Below are positions 47,569 to 56,148 of a DNA stretch of 64,000 nucleotides, one piece after another (the stretch's first letter is position 1; each line of letters opens with the position of its first letter). The notes below the pieces were generated by a model, which was given only the letters and a program-made list of their open reading frames with translations, ran no database searches and had not been told where the DNA came from. Source of the DNA: Bosea beijingensis. GTDB taxonomy: Bacteria > Pseudomonadota > Alphaproteobacteria > Rhizobiales > Beijerinckiaceae. The stretch is from the NCBI RefSeq assembly GCF_030758975.1, contig NZ_CP132359.1, positions 1,504,811 to 1,568,810 of the forward strand, read 5' to 3'. The position numbers and the translations under genes were made by a program.

Positions 47569-48201
47569 ATGTGCGCGAAACTTCGGGTCCGCTGGACCAT
47601 CACGCCGCAAATCCCTCCCCAACCCTGGATAAACTGCAACGGCTGCGGCGGGCCGAGAGCCTTCCGCTCCAGCGGAAAGGTAAGGCTCAACGCCAATGGC
47701 CGCAGCCTCGATGCCTGGCTGATCTACAGATGCGTCGACTGCGACAAGACCTGGAACCGCCCGATCTTCGAGCGGCGGAACATCCGCGACATTGAGCCCC
47801 GTATTCTCGCGGCGCTTCAGTCCAATGATCCGCTCTGGATTCAGGCGGAAGCGTTCGACCTCGACGCCTTGCGACGCAAGGCGCGGCGCATCGACGAATT
47901 CCCGGAATGCAGCATCGTCAAGGATGTCCTGTGCGAGGTCCGCCACTGGACGCATCTGGCGATTGAACTGACGGTTCCGTTTCCGGTCAGCCTGCGACTG
48001 GATCGTATGCTGGCGTCCGAGCTGGGGCTTTCACGAACGCGACTGCAGGTGCTCCATGATCAGGGCGCGCTTCGCTTCGCTTCCGGTCCTGCCGACAGCC
48101 TGCGGCGGCGCATCAGGTCCGGCACCGTCGTCGTGCTCGATCTGTCGGCGGAAGCCGGGCGGGAAGAGCTGTGGCGGCCTCTGGCGACCGGCGTTGCGTG
48201 A
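47569..48201 (+). CDS. DUF1062-family protein
   Basis: 210 residues. A zinc-ribbon-like N-terminal part has INCNGCGG (about 22-29) and YRCVDCDKTWNRPI (about 53-66), followed by VRLNANGRSLDAWLIYRC, characteristic of DUF1062. The C-terminal half is helical and contains an S4-like stretch (LRLDRMLASELGLSRTRLQ) that could bind RNA. Function is unknown. It stands alone in a gene-poor area where the conserved Rhizobiales order is broken, so acquisition by transfer is possible. Confidence 0.78.
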   Translation: MCAKLRVRWTITPQIPPQPWINCNGCGGPRAFRSSGKVRLNANGRSLDAWLIYRCVDCDKTWNRPIFERRNIRDIEPRILAALQSNDPLWIQAEAFDLDALRRKARRIDEFPECSIVKDVLCEVRHWTHLAIELTVPFPVSLRLDRMLASELGLSRTRLQVLHDQGALRFASGPADSLRRRIRSGTVVVLDLSAEAGREELWRPLATGVA

Positions 48202-48247
48202 AGAGGGCGCCATCACTGCGATCTGTGGCCGGGAGCCACCTCTGTCC

Positions 48248-48285
48248 TTCCGGGTTTGCGCCTTTGGCGCGCCCCGGAATGACAA
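48248..48285. repeat. Truncated copy of the family-A palindrome
   Basis: TTCCGGGTTTGCGCCTTTGG and the following GCGCCCCGGAATGACAA match the right end of the element at 3994-4127 with two differences. The left two thirds are missing, so it cannot form the full hairpin. It marks an old insertion or deletion in this gene-poor area. Confidence 0.75.
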
Positions 48286-48329
48286 GGGCACTAGGTCAGG
48301 CGCACCCGTCCGAGGTACCGCGCAAGAAA

Positions 48330-48355
48330 AAAGGCAAGGCCGATGCCTTGCCTTT
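48330..48355 (-). terminator. Perfect hairpin with a T-run on the minus strand
   Basis: AAAGGCAAGGC and GCCTTGCCTTT pair over 11 bases around a 4-base loop. Followed on the minus strand by TTT, giving six T in a row, it looks like an intrinsic terminator for leftward transcription. On the plus strand the stem is followed by GATAG, so it would serve the DUF1062 gene less well. No minus-strand gene is known upstream of it. Confidence 0.55.
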
Positions 48356-48681
48356 GATAGTCCGCTTTTACCGCTGCACCGGCACACGTCTTCGAAAAGC
48401 GTGCGACTCGTTTTGCAAGGCGGGCGTTTGTTCCTCCCAAGACCTGGTCCGCAGCGCTTCGACCCGCAAAGCGCTCCCAGCGCTGGAAGGATTAGCCGAT
48501 TGTGACGGCGCTGTCATCAGTTTAGGCAGTTCAAGCCTGGAATTTTTGCAAGATTAGTCTTCTTTGCACTTGTGCAGTGCAGCAAGGGCAGGTGTCGGAT
48601 CGACGCAATGCCTTGTTCCGGCCAAAGGATAGGGCTATCGACCGGCATCCGCCGGGCTCACTGGCGGCCATGGAGATCTTC

Positions 48682-49233
48682 ATGCTGCGCAGCTCGCTCG
48701 CCGCCCTTGCCGTCGTCGCCTCGTTCGGTTTCGCCCAGGCCCAGACGCCGAAGCCCGATCCGGAGAACACTGTCATCCTCGAGACCAAGGACGGCCCGGT
48801 GACGATCCGCCTGCGGCCGGACCTGGCGCCGAAGCATGTCCAGCAGATCAAGGCGCTGGTGAAGCGCGGCTTCTATGACGGCATCGTCTTCCACCGCGTC
48901 ATCGACGGCTTCATGGCCCAGACCGGCGACCCGACCGGCACCGGCACCGGCAAGTCCGACCTGCCGAACCTGCCCGCCGAATTCACCCCCACGCCCTACA
49001 AGGTCGGCTCGCTCGGCATGGCCCGTTCATCCTCGCCGGACTCGGCCAATTCGCAGTTCTTCATCTGCTACGAGGGCTGCGGCTCGCTGACCGGCCAGTA
49101 CACGCTCTTCGGCGAGGTCGTCTCCGGCATGGACGCCGTGCGCAAGATCAAGAAGGGCTCCAGCGCCAATAACGGCCAGGTGAGCGGCCCGGACAAGATC
49201 GTCCGCATGCGCATGCAGGCCGACGCCAAGTAA
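48682..49233 (+). CDS. Periplasmic peptidyl-prolyl cis-trans isomerase, cyclophilin type
   Basis: 183 residues from the ATG at 48682 (GGAG at 48672-48675 gives good spacing). A signal peptide (RSSLAALAVVASFGFAQAQ) targets it to the periplasm. The cyclophilin active site is intact: VFHRVIDGFMAQTGDPTG (Arg near 75), and NSQFFI near 128. It speeds proline isomerisation in exported proteins. It is paralogous to the cytoplasmic enzyme at 49922-50392, two genes downstream. Confidence 0.92.
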   Translation: MLRSSLAALAVVASFGFAQAQTPKPDPENTVILETKDGPVTIRLRPDLAPKHVQQIKALVKRGFYDGIVFHRVIDGFMAQTGDPTGTGTGKSDLPNLPAEFTPTPYKVGSLGMARSSSPDSANSQFFICYEGCGSLTGQYTLFGEVVSGMDAVRKIKKGSSANNGQVSGPDKIVRMRMQADAK

Positions 49234-49277
49234 GCCGGCATAGAGCGGGGCAGGGCGAGCCGGGGAGGGGTACGGCG

Positions 49278-49922
49278 ATGGTTCGGACGGCCCTGATCGG
49301 GATCGCCCTGGCGCTCGGCGTCAATGGAGCGCTCGCGCAGGACACGCGCGATCTCGGCCTGCCGCCGCCCTCCGGTTCGCAGAATCCGGTTCTGCCTCCG
49401 CCTTCGGGCTCGCAGAACCCGATCCTGCCGCCGCAGAGCGGCCAGCGCTACAATCCCGGTGTCGGCGGGCCCTTCAGCGGCAATGACGTGCCGGGCCTGG
49501 ATCAGCGCCGGCTCGGTACGCCGCGCGTCCTGCAGGGCGGCGGCGAGATCGGCCTGATCGGCCAGGTCACGCCTGACGAGCCGCAGGACGGCACCGAAAC
49601 CGTCGACCGGCTCGACCAGATCGCCCCGGCGCTCCGGCGCTGCTGGAGTCCGCCGCCATTGCCAGGCGAGCTCACCGGCGCGATGGTCTCGCTCCGCTTC
49701 AGCCTCCGGCGCGACGGCAGCCTCTTCGGCCAGCCGCGCGTCACCTGGGAGACGAAGCGCGGCGATGCCGAATTCCAGCGGCGCTTCAGCGAATCCGCCG
49801 TCGCCGCCATCCGCTACTGCACGCCGATGAGGTTGTCGGCGGGCCTCGGAGCGAGTATCGCGGGGCGACCCTTCACCATCCGCTTCCACGGCCGCGCGCG
49901 GCTCAATGAAAGGCAGACCTGA
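49278..49922 (+). CDS. Exported protein with TolA-C/TonB-C-like domain
   Basis: 214 residues. A signal peptide (ALIGIALALGVNGALAQD) is followed by tandem Pro-rich repeats (LPPPSGSQNP twice, then LPPQSGQ, about 30-56). The C-terminal part (about 110-205), IAPALRRCWSPPPLPG ... VSLRFSLRRDGSL ... FSESAVAAIRYCTP, resembles the TolA C-terminal domain with two Cys. It probably acts in the envelope. It is encoded between two cyclophilins and overlaps the second by one base. Confidence 0.7.
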   Translation: MVRTALIGIALALGVNGALAQDTRDLGLPPPSGSQNPVLPPPSGSQNPILPPQSGQRYNPGVGGPFSGNDVPGLDQRRLGTPRVLQGGGEIGLIGQVTPDEPQDGTETVDRLDQIAPALRRCWSPPPLPGELTGAMVSLRFSLRRDGSLFGQPRVTWETKRGDAEFQRRFSESAVAAIRYCTPMRLSAGLGASIAGRPFTIRFHGRARLNERQT

Positions 49923-50392
49923 TGTCCCTCGATCCCGAGAACACCCTCGTCATGGAAACCACTAAGGGCAAGGTGGTGATCAAGCTGCGTCCGGATCTCG
50001 CGCCGGGCCATGTCGAGCGCATCAAGCTGCTCGCCCGCGAGGGTTTCTATGACGGCATCGTCTTCCATCGCGTCATCGACGGCTTCATGGCCCAGGTCGG
50101 CTGCCCGCACGGCACCGGCACGGGCGGCTCGAGCTATCCGGACCTGAAGCAGGAGTTCAACGCCGAGCCGCATGTCCGCGGCATCTGCTCGATGGCTCGC
50201 GCCCAGAACCCGAACTCGGCCAACAGCCAGTTCTTCATCGTGTTCGACGACGCCCGCTTCCTCGACAAGCAGTACACCGTCTGGGGGGAAGTCGTCGAAG
50301 GCATGGACAATGTCGATCTGATCAAGCGCGGCGAGCCGGTGCGCGATCCCGACTCGATCGTCTCGATGAAGGTGATGGCCGACGCGGCCTGA
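49922..50392 (+). CDS. ppiB: Cytoplasmic peptidyl-prolyl cis-trans isomerase, cyclophilin type
   Basis: 156 residues without a signal peptide. The active-site blocks VFHRVIDGFMAQVGCPHGTG, FNAEPHVRG and NSANSQFFIVF are conserved. It shares long identical stretches with the upstream periplasmic enzyme (GFYDGIVFHRVIDGFMAQ), indicating duplication. It starts one base before the end of the TolA-C-like gene. Confidence 0.94.
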   Translation: MSLDPENTLVMETTKGKVVIKLRPDLAPGHVERIKLLAREGFYDGIVFHRVIDGFMAQVGCPHGTGTGGSSYPDLKQEFNAEPHVRGICSMARAQNPNSANSQFFIVFDDARFLDKQYTVWGEVVEGMDNVDLIKRGEPVRDPDSIVSMKVMADAA

Positions 50393-50409
50393 TCTTCGAT
50401 AGTTTGAGG

Positions 50410-50464
50410 CGAGCCCTCATCCCGGGACGCGAGCGGCGCTCGCAGCCAATGGGGTGAGGGCTCG
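50410..50464 (+). terminator. Stem-loop after ppiB
   Basis: CGAGCCCTCA and TGAGGGCTCG form a 10-bp stem around an internal GCGAGC-N3-GCTCGC hairpin, followed by TTTCGTTT. It lies 18 bp after the ppiB stop and 30 bp before queA. A terminator or attenuating hairpin is likely; the arms also resemble dispersed repeats common in Rhizobiales. Confidence 0.6.
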
Positions 50465-50493
50465 TTTCGTTTGACCAGAAGGACGCTGCGGTC

Positions 50494-51579
50494 GTGAACG
50501 TCGATCTCTTCGATTTCGACCTGCCCGAGGATCGCATCGCGCTGCGGCCTGCAAGCCCGCGCGATGCGGCGCGATTGCTCGTAGTGCGCCCCGATGCGCC
50601 CGAGCCGCTGGAGGATCGCGGCATCCGCGATCTCGTCTCGCTGCTTCAGCCCGGTGATGCGCTCGTCCTCAACGACACCCGCGTCATCCCCTCGCGGCTG
50701 CGTGGCCGGCGTTATCGCGGCGCGGATTCGGCCCGTGTCGAGATCATGCTGCACAAGCGCGAGAGCGAGGATCGCTGGCTCGCCTTCGCCCGGCCGGCTA
50801 AGAAGCTTTCCGTCGGTGAACGCGTGGTTTTCGATTCGGAAGCCGCCAGCAATGCCTGCGAGCTCGGCCGCCTGCATGCCGAGGTCATCGCCAAGGGCGA
50901 GGGCGGCGAGGTCGAATTGCAGTTCAGCCTGACCGGCGCCTATCTCGACGAGGCGATCGCACGGCTCGGCGAATTGCCGCTGCCGCCCTATATCGCCGGC
51001 AAGCGCCCGACCGACAGCGCCGATACCACCGACTACCAGACGAACTTTGCTCGCAAGGACGGCGCCGTCGCCGCACCGACCGCGGGCCTGCATTTCACCC
51101 CGGAGCTGTTGGCGGCCTTGGAGGCGCGCGGCGTCAGCCGGCATTTCGTCACGCTCCATGTCGGTGCCGGCACCTTCCTGCCGGTAAAGGCTGATGATAC
51201 CGACGAGCATCGCATGCATGCCGAATGGGGCACGGTCTCGCCCGAGACCGCTGCCGCGTTGAACGCCACTAAGGCGAAGGGCGGGCGCATCGTCTGCGTC
51301 GGCACGACCTCGCTGCGCCTGATCGAAAGCGCGGCGGCGGCAGATGGCACGATCCAGCCCTTCTCCGGCGACACTGCGATCTTCATCACGCCGGGTTACC
51401 GCTTCCGCGCGGTCGACATGCTGATGACGAATTTCCACCTGCCGCGCTCGACACTGTTCATGCTCGTCTCCGCCTTCTGCGGACTCGACATCATGAAACG
51501 GGCCTATGCCCATGCGATCGCAGAGCAATATCGCTTCTATTCCTACGGCGACGGCAGCTTGTTGTTCAGGACTGGGTGA
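50494..51579 (+). CDS. queA: S-adenosylmethionine:tRNA ribosyltransferase-isomerase
   Basis: 361 residues from the GTG at 50494 (AGAAGGACG upstream). QueA landmarks are [14 protein letters not shown] at the start, [14 protein letters not shown] (near 57), [14 protein letters not shown] (near 193) and [18 protein letters not shown] (near 310). It converts preQ1 to epoxyqueuosine in tRNA, using SAM as the ribosyl donor. tgt, which often follows, is absent here. Confidence 0.95.
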   Translation: MNVDLFDFDLPEDRIALRPASPRDAARLLVVRPDAPEPLEDRGIRDLVSLLQPGDALVLNDTRVIPSRLRGRRYRGADSARVEIMLHKRESEDRWLAFARPAKKLSVGERVVFDSEAASNACELGRLHAEVIAKGEGGEVELQFSLTGAYLDEAIARLGELPLPPYIAGKRPTDSADTTDYQTNFARKDGAVAAPTAGLHFTPELLAALEARGVSRHFVTLHVGAGTFLPVKADDTDEHRMHAEWGTVSPETAAALNATKAKGGRIVCVGTTSLRLIESAAAADGTIQPFSGDTAIFITPGYRFRAVDMLMTNFHLPRSTLFMLVSAFCGLDIMKRAYAHAIAEQYRFYSYGDGSLLFRTG

Positions 51580-51594
51580 TACCCCGCAGCCGCC

Positions 51595-51686
51595 GTCATG
51601 CTCGGGCTTGACCCGAGCATCGCGGAAACCGGTGTCTTCTTGTCCTGAGATTCTCGGGTCGAAGCTGCGCTTCGCCCGCGAATGAC
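51595..51686. repeat. Palindromic repeat between convergent queA and the NUP-family gene
   Basis: The outer arms are GTCATGCTCGGG and CCGCGAATGAC (imperfect), and the left part forms a TGCTCGGG-N5-CCCGAGCA hairpin. It belongs to the same GTCAT...ATGAC class as the other palindromes but is less symmetrical. Located between converging genes, it may end transcription from both sides. Confidence 0.6.
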
Positions 51687-51698
51687 GATCTCAGCCGC

Positions 51699-52727
51699 TC
51701 ACTTCCCCGGCAGCGCTGGCGCGCCCTTCTGCCAGACCGGCCACTCCGCCACGATGTGATCGACCATCTTCGATCCGACGGCCTCGATATTGGCAACGGT
51801 CTCAGCGAAGCCGCCGGCCGTCTGGCCCGGCGCCGGGTCGAGATGCTGCAGCGTCGTCTCGTTCGGGTTGCCCTGGTCGAAATTGACCGCGCCGCGCAGG
51901 CTCATGATCCGGTCGGTGCCGAATTGCCGCTTGATCACCAGCGTGATCGCCGCGGCTTCCATCTCGGTGATCACATAATCGTCGGCGCCGTAGAGCTTGG
52001 CCATGTACTGCGCCTCTTTCGACAGGCCGGGCCCATGGAAGAAGGTGTCGCCGGTCATATGCGTGCCGACCTGCACGGAGGGCGCGGCCTGCGCCTGCTT
52101 GTCGGGATAGCGCATGCGGTACTGCTTGGCGGAATCCGAATCCTGCAGGTTGACGCCCGAGCCGAGCCTCACCGCCCATTTCACCAGCAGCGGGTTGAGC
52201 TGGAAGACGCGATAGGCCTCATAGCCCTTGCGCGGCATGAAGACGGGCTCGCCCGGCTTGCCTTCCTCCGGTGCCCAGCGATGGCCGAGATCGTAATCGA
52301 CCAGCCAGCTCCCCCAGGAGACGTCGCCGATCGTGCCGCGCGAAGGCGGCGTGCCGGCAACGCCGCTCAGCACGAAATAGGCCTGCGAGAAATCATAGGC
52401 CGGGTCGAGCAGGATCGCCTGCATCGAGGACGAGGAATTGACCTTGCCCATCCCGAGCACGGCGCCGCAGACGCCGTCGCCGTTGCAGTAGACCGGCTTC
52501 AGCGCGCCCTTGACCTCATGTGGCCCACTCGCCTTCCAGTAGCGCTCGTACCAGTGCTGGAATTCGCCGGCCCGGTCGCCGGTATTCTCGCCGATCTCGA
52601 ACATCGCGGCGATGAAGACCTTGACCTTGACCGGCTGGGTCTGCGCCGCGGCGGGCGTCGCCAGAGCCCCGAAGGCGGCAAAGCTGAGGGCGGCGAGGCC
52701 GGCCCGTCCGGTGATGGTCTGCGTCAT
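51699..52727 (-). CDS. Purine nucleoside permease (NUP) family protein
   Basis: 342 residues from the ATG at 52725-52727, with a signal peptide (LAALSFAAFGALATPAAAQ). VKVKVFIAAMFEIGENTGDR, AYFVLSGVAGTPP and VITEMEAAAITLVIKRQFG are characteristic of the NUP family (PF06516). The glutamate-rich EMEAAA block resembles nucleoside-phosphorylase-type binding sites, so the protein may bind or process nucleosides in the periplasm rather than form a channel. It has no transport partner nearby. Confidence 0.85.
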   Translation of the reverse strand: MTQTITGRAGLAALSFAAFGALATPAAAQTQPVKVKVFIAAMFEIGENTGDRAGEFQHWYERYWKASGPHEVKGALKPVYCNGDGVCGAVLGMGKVNSSSSMQAILLDPAYDFSQAYFVLSGVAGTPPSRGTIGDVSWGSWLVDYDLGHRWAPEEGKPGEPVFMPRKGYEAYRVFQLNPLLVKWAVRLGSGVNLQDSDSAKQYRMRYPDKQAQAAPSVQVGTHMTGDTFFHGPGLSKEAQYMAKLYGADDYVITEMEAAAITLVIKRQFGTDRIMSLRGAVNFDQGNPNETTLQHLDPAPGQTAGGFAETVANIEAVGSKMVDHIVAEWPVWQKGAPALPGK

Positions 52728-52907
52728 GAAACTCTCCACGGCCGAAAGCTGAAAGGGCCGTCCGGGGCGGGCGCAGCAAGGGCCGGGTCAAATTTGCCAC
52801 GGCGGGAGCGCGCTCGTCTATCGGGTGCGACGCTCCATGCGCTGAACCGGCTCGCATTCCCCGGCTGAAAATGCTACCGGGCTCCCAACAGGGATTTTGA
52901 CAGTCAA

Positions 52908-53570
52908 ATGGCCGATATTTTTCGCGAGATCGAAGAGGAAGTCCGTCGCGACCGAGCGGCGGAGCTTTGGAAGAAATATGGCTGGGTGATTTCCAGCCTC
53001 GCCGTGCTGGCTGTGCTTGCCGTTGCCGGATGGCAGTTCTGGCTGCATCGCGAGAATCAGGCCTCGCAGGCCGTCGGCGCACGCCTCGAAGCGGCGCTGA
53101 AATCCTCGCGCGATGGCGACGCTACCCAGGCCGAGACCATCCTGAAGGAGCTCTCGACCACGGCGCCGGCCGGCTACCGCCTGATCGCCCGCTTCCGCCT
53201 CGCGGCCGAGGCCGCCAAGCGCGATGCGGCTGCCGGCGCCACTGTGTTCGATGCGCTCGCCGCAGACGCCTCGCTCGACCAGACCTCCCGCGACCTCGCC
53301 AAGCTCCGTGCCGGCATCCTGCGCGTCGATCTCGCGGGCTATCCCGAGGTCAAGGCGGCTTTGGAGCCGCTGGCGGCCGCGCAGGGCGTCTGGCGCCACA
53401 CCGCTCGCGAATTCCTCGGCATCGCGGCGCTCAAGGCCAATCTCTTCGAGGATGCCGGACGCTGGTTCGACGCCGCGATCACCGATCCGCAGGCGCCGGC
53501 GGCCCTGCGCCAGCGCGTCGAGCTCTATCTCGCTTTGGTCCGTGGCGGCCCCGTCACGGTGAAGAACTGA
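52908..53570 (+). CDS. Membrane-anchored TPR-like protein (YfgM/DUF2133 type)
   Basis: 220 residues. An N-terminal cytoplasmic segment (FREIEEEVRRDRAAELWKKYG) leads to a membrane helix (about 26-45, ISSLAVLAVLAVAGWQFWL), then a periplasmic helical repeat domain. This is the YfgM-like layout of a translocon-associated chaperone, and the gene is commonly found before der in alphaproteobacteria, as here. Confidence 0.82.
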   Translation: MADIFREIEEEVRRDRAAELWKKYGWVISSLAVLAVLAVAGWQFWLHRENQASQAVGARLEAALKSSRDGDATQAETILKELSTTAPAGYRLIARFRLAAEAAKRDAAAGATVFDALAADASLDQTSRDLAKLRAGILRVDLAGYPEVKAALEPLAAAQGVWRHTAREFLGIAALKANLFEDAGRWFDAAITDPQAPAALRQRVELYLALVRGGPVTVKN

Positions 53571-53593
53571 ACCGGAGCTTGGCTCCAACGGCG

Positions 53594-53635
53594 CCGCCGC
53601 CCCGGCTGCTCGCGTCGGCGAGCCGGGACGACGGC
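53594..53635 (+). terminator. Stem-loop between the YfgM-like gene and der
   Basis: CCCGGCT and AGCCGGG pair around an inner CTCGCG-like loop, within GCCGCC...GGACGACGGC flanks. No T-run follows, and der begins 20 bp later, so it may be only a weak attenuating hairpin. Confidence 0.35.
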
Positions 53636-53653
53636 GAAAATGTGTGAAATCTG

Positions 53654-55051
53654 ATGACAGCCATCGTCGCCCTGATCGGGCGCCCCAATGTCGGCAAGTC
53701 GACGCTGTTCAACCGGCTGGTTGGCAAGAAGCTCGCACTGGTCGATGACCGGCCGGGCGTGACGCGCGACCGCCGCGAGGGTGATGCCACCCTCGGCCAT
53801 CTCCGCTTCAAGGTGATCGACACTGCCGGCCTCGAGGAGGCCGACAAGGATTCGCTCGCCGGCCGCATGCGCGCCCAGACCGAGACGGCGATCGCGCAGG
53901 CCGATGTCGTGCTCTTCATGATCGACGCCCGCCTCGGCATCACGCCGATGGACCAGCCTTTCGCCGATCTGGTGCGCCGCTCCGGCAAGCCGGTGATCCT
54001 GCTCGCCAACAAGGCCGAGGGGAAGAAGGGTACTGACGGCATCATCGAGTCCTACGGGCTCGGCCTCGGCGACCCCGTGCCGTTCTCGGCCGAGCATGGC
54101 GAGGGCACCTCGGACCTGCTCGAGGCGCTGATGCCCTATATCGCCGACGAATCCGAGGATGACGAGGACGAAGCGGCCTGGGCCGATGTTCCCGCGGCTG
54201 ATTCGGATGACGAAGAGGATATCGATCCCGATCGTCCTCTGCGCGTCACCATCATCGGCCGCCCGAACGCCGGCAAGTCGACGCTGGTCAACCGCATGAT
54301 CGGCGAGGAGCGGATGCTGACCGGCCCCGAGGCCGGCATCACCCGCGACACCATCTCGGTCGACTGGGAATGGCGCGGTCGCAAGGTCAAGCTCTTCGAC
54401 ACCGCTGGCATGCGCAAGCGCGCTCGCATCGAGGAGAAGCTGGAGAAGCTCTCGGTCGCCGATTCGCTGCGCGCGATCCGCTTCGCCGAGGTCGTGGTCG
54501 TGCTGCTCGACGCCACCATCCCCTTCGAGAAGCAGGACCTGACGCTGGTCGATCTGACCGAGCGCGAGGGCCGCTCCGTCGTGATCGGCCTCAACAAATG
54601 GGATCTCGTCGCCGACAAGCAGGGCCTGCTGGCCGAGCTCAAGGAGAAGGCCAACCATCTGCTGGCGCAGGTGCGCGGCGTGCCGATCATTCCGCTTTCC
54701 GGCCTCGCCGGCGAAGGCATCGACAAGCTGATGCAGGGCGTGTTCTCGGCCTACGGGGTCTGGAACCGTCGCGTCTCGACCGCGCGCATCAACCGCTGGC
54801 TCGAAGGCGTGCTCTCGGCGCATCCGCCCCCGGCTGTCGCCGGTCGTCGCATCAAGATCCGCTACATGACGCAGGCCAAGGCCCGGCCGCCGACCTTCGC
54901 GCTGTTCGGTAACCAGCTCGACCATCTGCCGGTGTCCTATACCCGCTACCTCGTCAACAACCTCCGGGACGCTTTCGAGCTTCCGGGCACGCCGATCCGC
55001 CTGCATCGTCGCGGCGGCGCCAATCCCTATGACAAGGAGCGCAAGGGCTGA
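53654..55051 (+). CDS. der: Ribosome-associated GTPase Der (EngA)
   Basis: 465 residues with two tandem GTPase domains. The first has G1 [16 protein letters not shown] and NKAE; the second has G1 GRPNAGKST (near 204), DTAGMRK and NKWD. An acidic linker rich in Asp/Glu (about 172-196) separates them, and a KH-like domain (about 380-465) closes the protein. It acts in 50S ribosomal subunit assembly and is normally essential. Its stop overlaps the start of the oxidase gene. Confidence 0.96.
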   Translation: MTAIVALIGRPNVGKSTLFNRLVGKKLALVDDRPGVTRDRREGDATLGHLRFKVIDTAGLEEADKDSLAGRMRAQTETAIAQADVVLFMIDARLGITPMDQPFADLVRRSGKPVILLANKAEGKKGTDGIIESYGLGLGDPVPFSAEHGEGTSDLLEALMPYIADESEDDEDEAAWADVPAADSDDEEDIDPDRPLRVTIIGRPNAGKSTLVNRMIGEERMLTGPEAGITRDTISVDWEWRGRKVKLFDTAGMRKRARIEEKLEKLSVADSLRAIRFAEVVVVLLDATIPFEKQDLTLVDLTEREGRSVVIGLNKWDLVADKQGLLAELKEKANHLLAQVRGVPIIPLSGLAGEGIDKLMQGVFSAYGVWNRRVSTARINRWLEGVLSAHPPPAVAGRRIKIRYMTQAKARPPTFALFGNQLDHLPVSYTRYLVNNLRDAFELPGTPIRLHRRGGANPYDKERKG

Positions 55052-56148
55052 TGAAGGTCGCGGTCGTCGGCGCCGGTATCGCCGGGCTTTCCACCGCCTG
55101 GTCGCTGAGCAAGCGCGGGCATGAGGTGACGCTCTTCGAGCAGGCGCGGCAGATCCCCAACCCCTATGCGGCCTCGGGCGACCAGCACCGCATCATCCGC
55201 CGCGCCTATGGCGGCGCCGACGGCTATGCCCGCACCATCACCGAGGCTTTCGACGCCTGGAGCGAGCTCTGGGCCGATCTCGGCAAGCAGCATTATGCTG
55301 CTTGCGGCGTGCTCGGCATCTCCCAGACCGAGGGCGACGACGGCGAGGAGTATCGCGAAGGCCTCGACCGCATGGCCTCGCCCTACGAGCTGTACGACGC
55401 CGCGGAGACCGCCCGGCGCTATCCCTTCGTCGACGCCGCGACGATCCGCTACGCCTATCTCAGCCCGGAAGGCGGCGCGCTCTTTCCTGCCCGCATCGCT
55501 GCCGACATGGTGCGTCTGTTGCGTGAGCGCGGCGTCACCCTGCGCGAGGGCGCGACGGTCACAGCGATCGATCCCGAGACCGGCCGGATCGGCCTTGCCA
55601 ACGGCGAGGCGGCGAGTTTCGACCGCATCGTGGTCAGTTCCGGAGCGTGGGTCCTGAAGCTCCTGCCGGAGCTTGCCGATGTGCTGACGACCTACCGCAC
55701 CGCCGTCGCCTATCTCGACCCGCCGTCGGATTTGAAGGCGGCCTGGGAGGCTGTCCCTGTCATCGTCGATGTCGGCGGCTCGGTCGACGGCTATGTCCTG
55801 CCGCCGGTCGACGGCACGGGTCTCAAGGTCGGCGCCGGTGTCCACAAGCGCCCGCGCCAGCCCGACGAGGAGCGCGAGCCGCGGGCGGGCGAGGGCGAGC
55901 AGATTCGCGACTATTTCGCGCCGCCCTTCGCGCGCATCGCCGAGTACCGGGTCGAGCGCGTCGTGACCTGCGCTTACACCTTCACGGCTGACCGCAAGTT
56001 CCTGTCGCGGCAGATCGGCCGGGTGACGGCGGTCTCGGCCTGCTCCGGCCACGGCTACAAGTTCGGCGCGGCGGTCGGCCGGCGCGTCGCAGCCGCCGTC
56101 GAGAGCGGCGACCAGGCCGGCCTGCTGCGCTGGCTCAGGGCCGAGTGA
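55051..56148 (+). CDS. FAD-dependent amine/amino acid oxidase (DAO family)
   Basis: 365 residues. The N-terminal FAD-binding motif is VAVVGAGIAGLSTAWSLSKRGHEVTLFEQ. SGDQHRIIRRAYGG (about 43-56) and the C-terminal SGHGYKFGAAVGRRVA are characteristic of the monomeric sarcosine/N-methyltryptophan oxidase group, whose Cys-linked FAD may be present here (Cys near 327-330). The substrate is not evident. Translationally coupled to der, an association probably only of position. It overlaps the convergent TPR gene by 14 bp. Confidence 0.85.
   Translation: MKVAVVGAGIAGLSTAWSLSKRGHEVTLFEQARQIPNPYAASGDQHRIIRRAYGGADGYARTITEAFDAWSELWADLGKQHYAACGVLGISQTEGDDGEEYREGLDRMASPYELYDAAETARRYPFVDAATIRYAYLSPEGGALFPARIAADMVRLLRERGVTLREGATVTAIDPETGRIGLANGEAASFDRIVVSSGAWVLKLLPELADVLTTYRTAVAYLDPPSDLKAAWEAVPVIVDVGGSVDGYVLPPVDGTGLKVGAGVHKRPRQPDEEREPRAGEGEQIRDYFAPPFARIAEYRVERVVTCAYTFTADRKFLSRQIGRVTAVSACSGHGYKFGAAVGRRVAAAVESGDQAGLLRWLRAE

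Larger units (their letters stand above)
48202..48681. other. Gene-poor stretch between DUF1062 and the first cyclophilin (480 bp)
   Basis: It contains the truncated family-A repeat (48248-48285), a perfect 11-bp-stem hairpin (48330-48355) and several smaller inverted repeats (for example GCGCTT-N8-AAAGCGC near 48455-48475). Open frames here overlap the repeats and look like chance. The cyclophilin promoter should lie in the last 150 bp, but no clear hexamers are seen. Confidence 0.45.

Noticed and set aside
47376..47795. Open frames on both strands before and inside the DUF1062 gene.
   Set aside because: They overlap the DUF1062 coding region in other frames and have no recognisable motif or ribosome site.
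48056..48557. Two open frames over the gap after DUF1062.
   Set aside because: They read through the truncated palindrome and the terminator-like hairpin, and their composition is unlike the neighbouring proteins.
49360..49440. Short direct repeats resembling a small CRISPR-like array.
   Set aside because: They are in-frame codons for the repeated peptide LPPPSGSQNP within a CDS. No spacer structure or cas gene is present.
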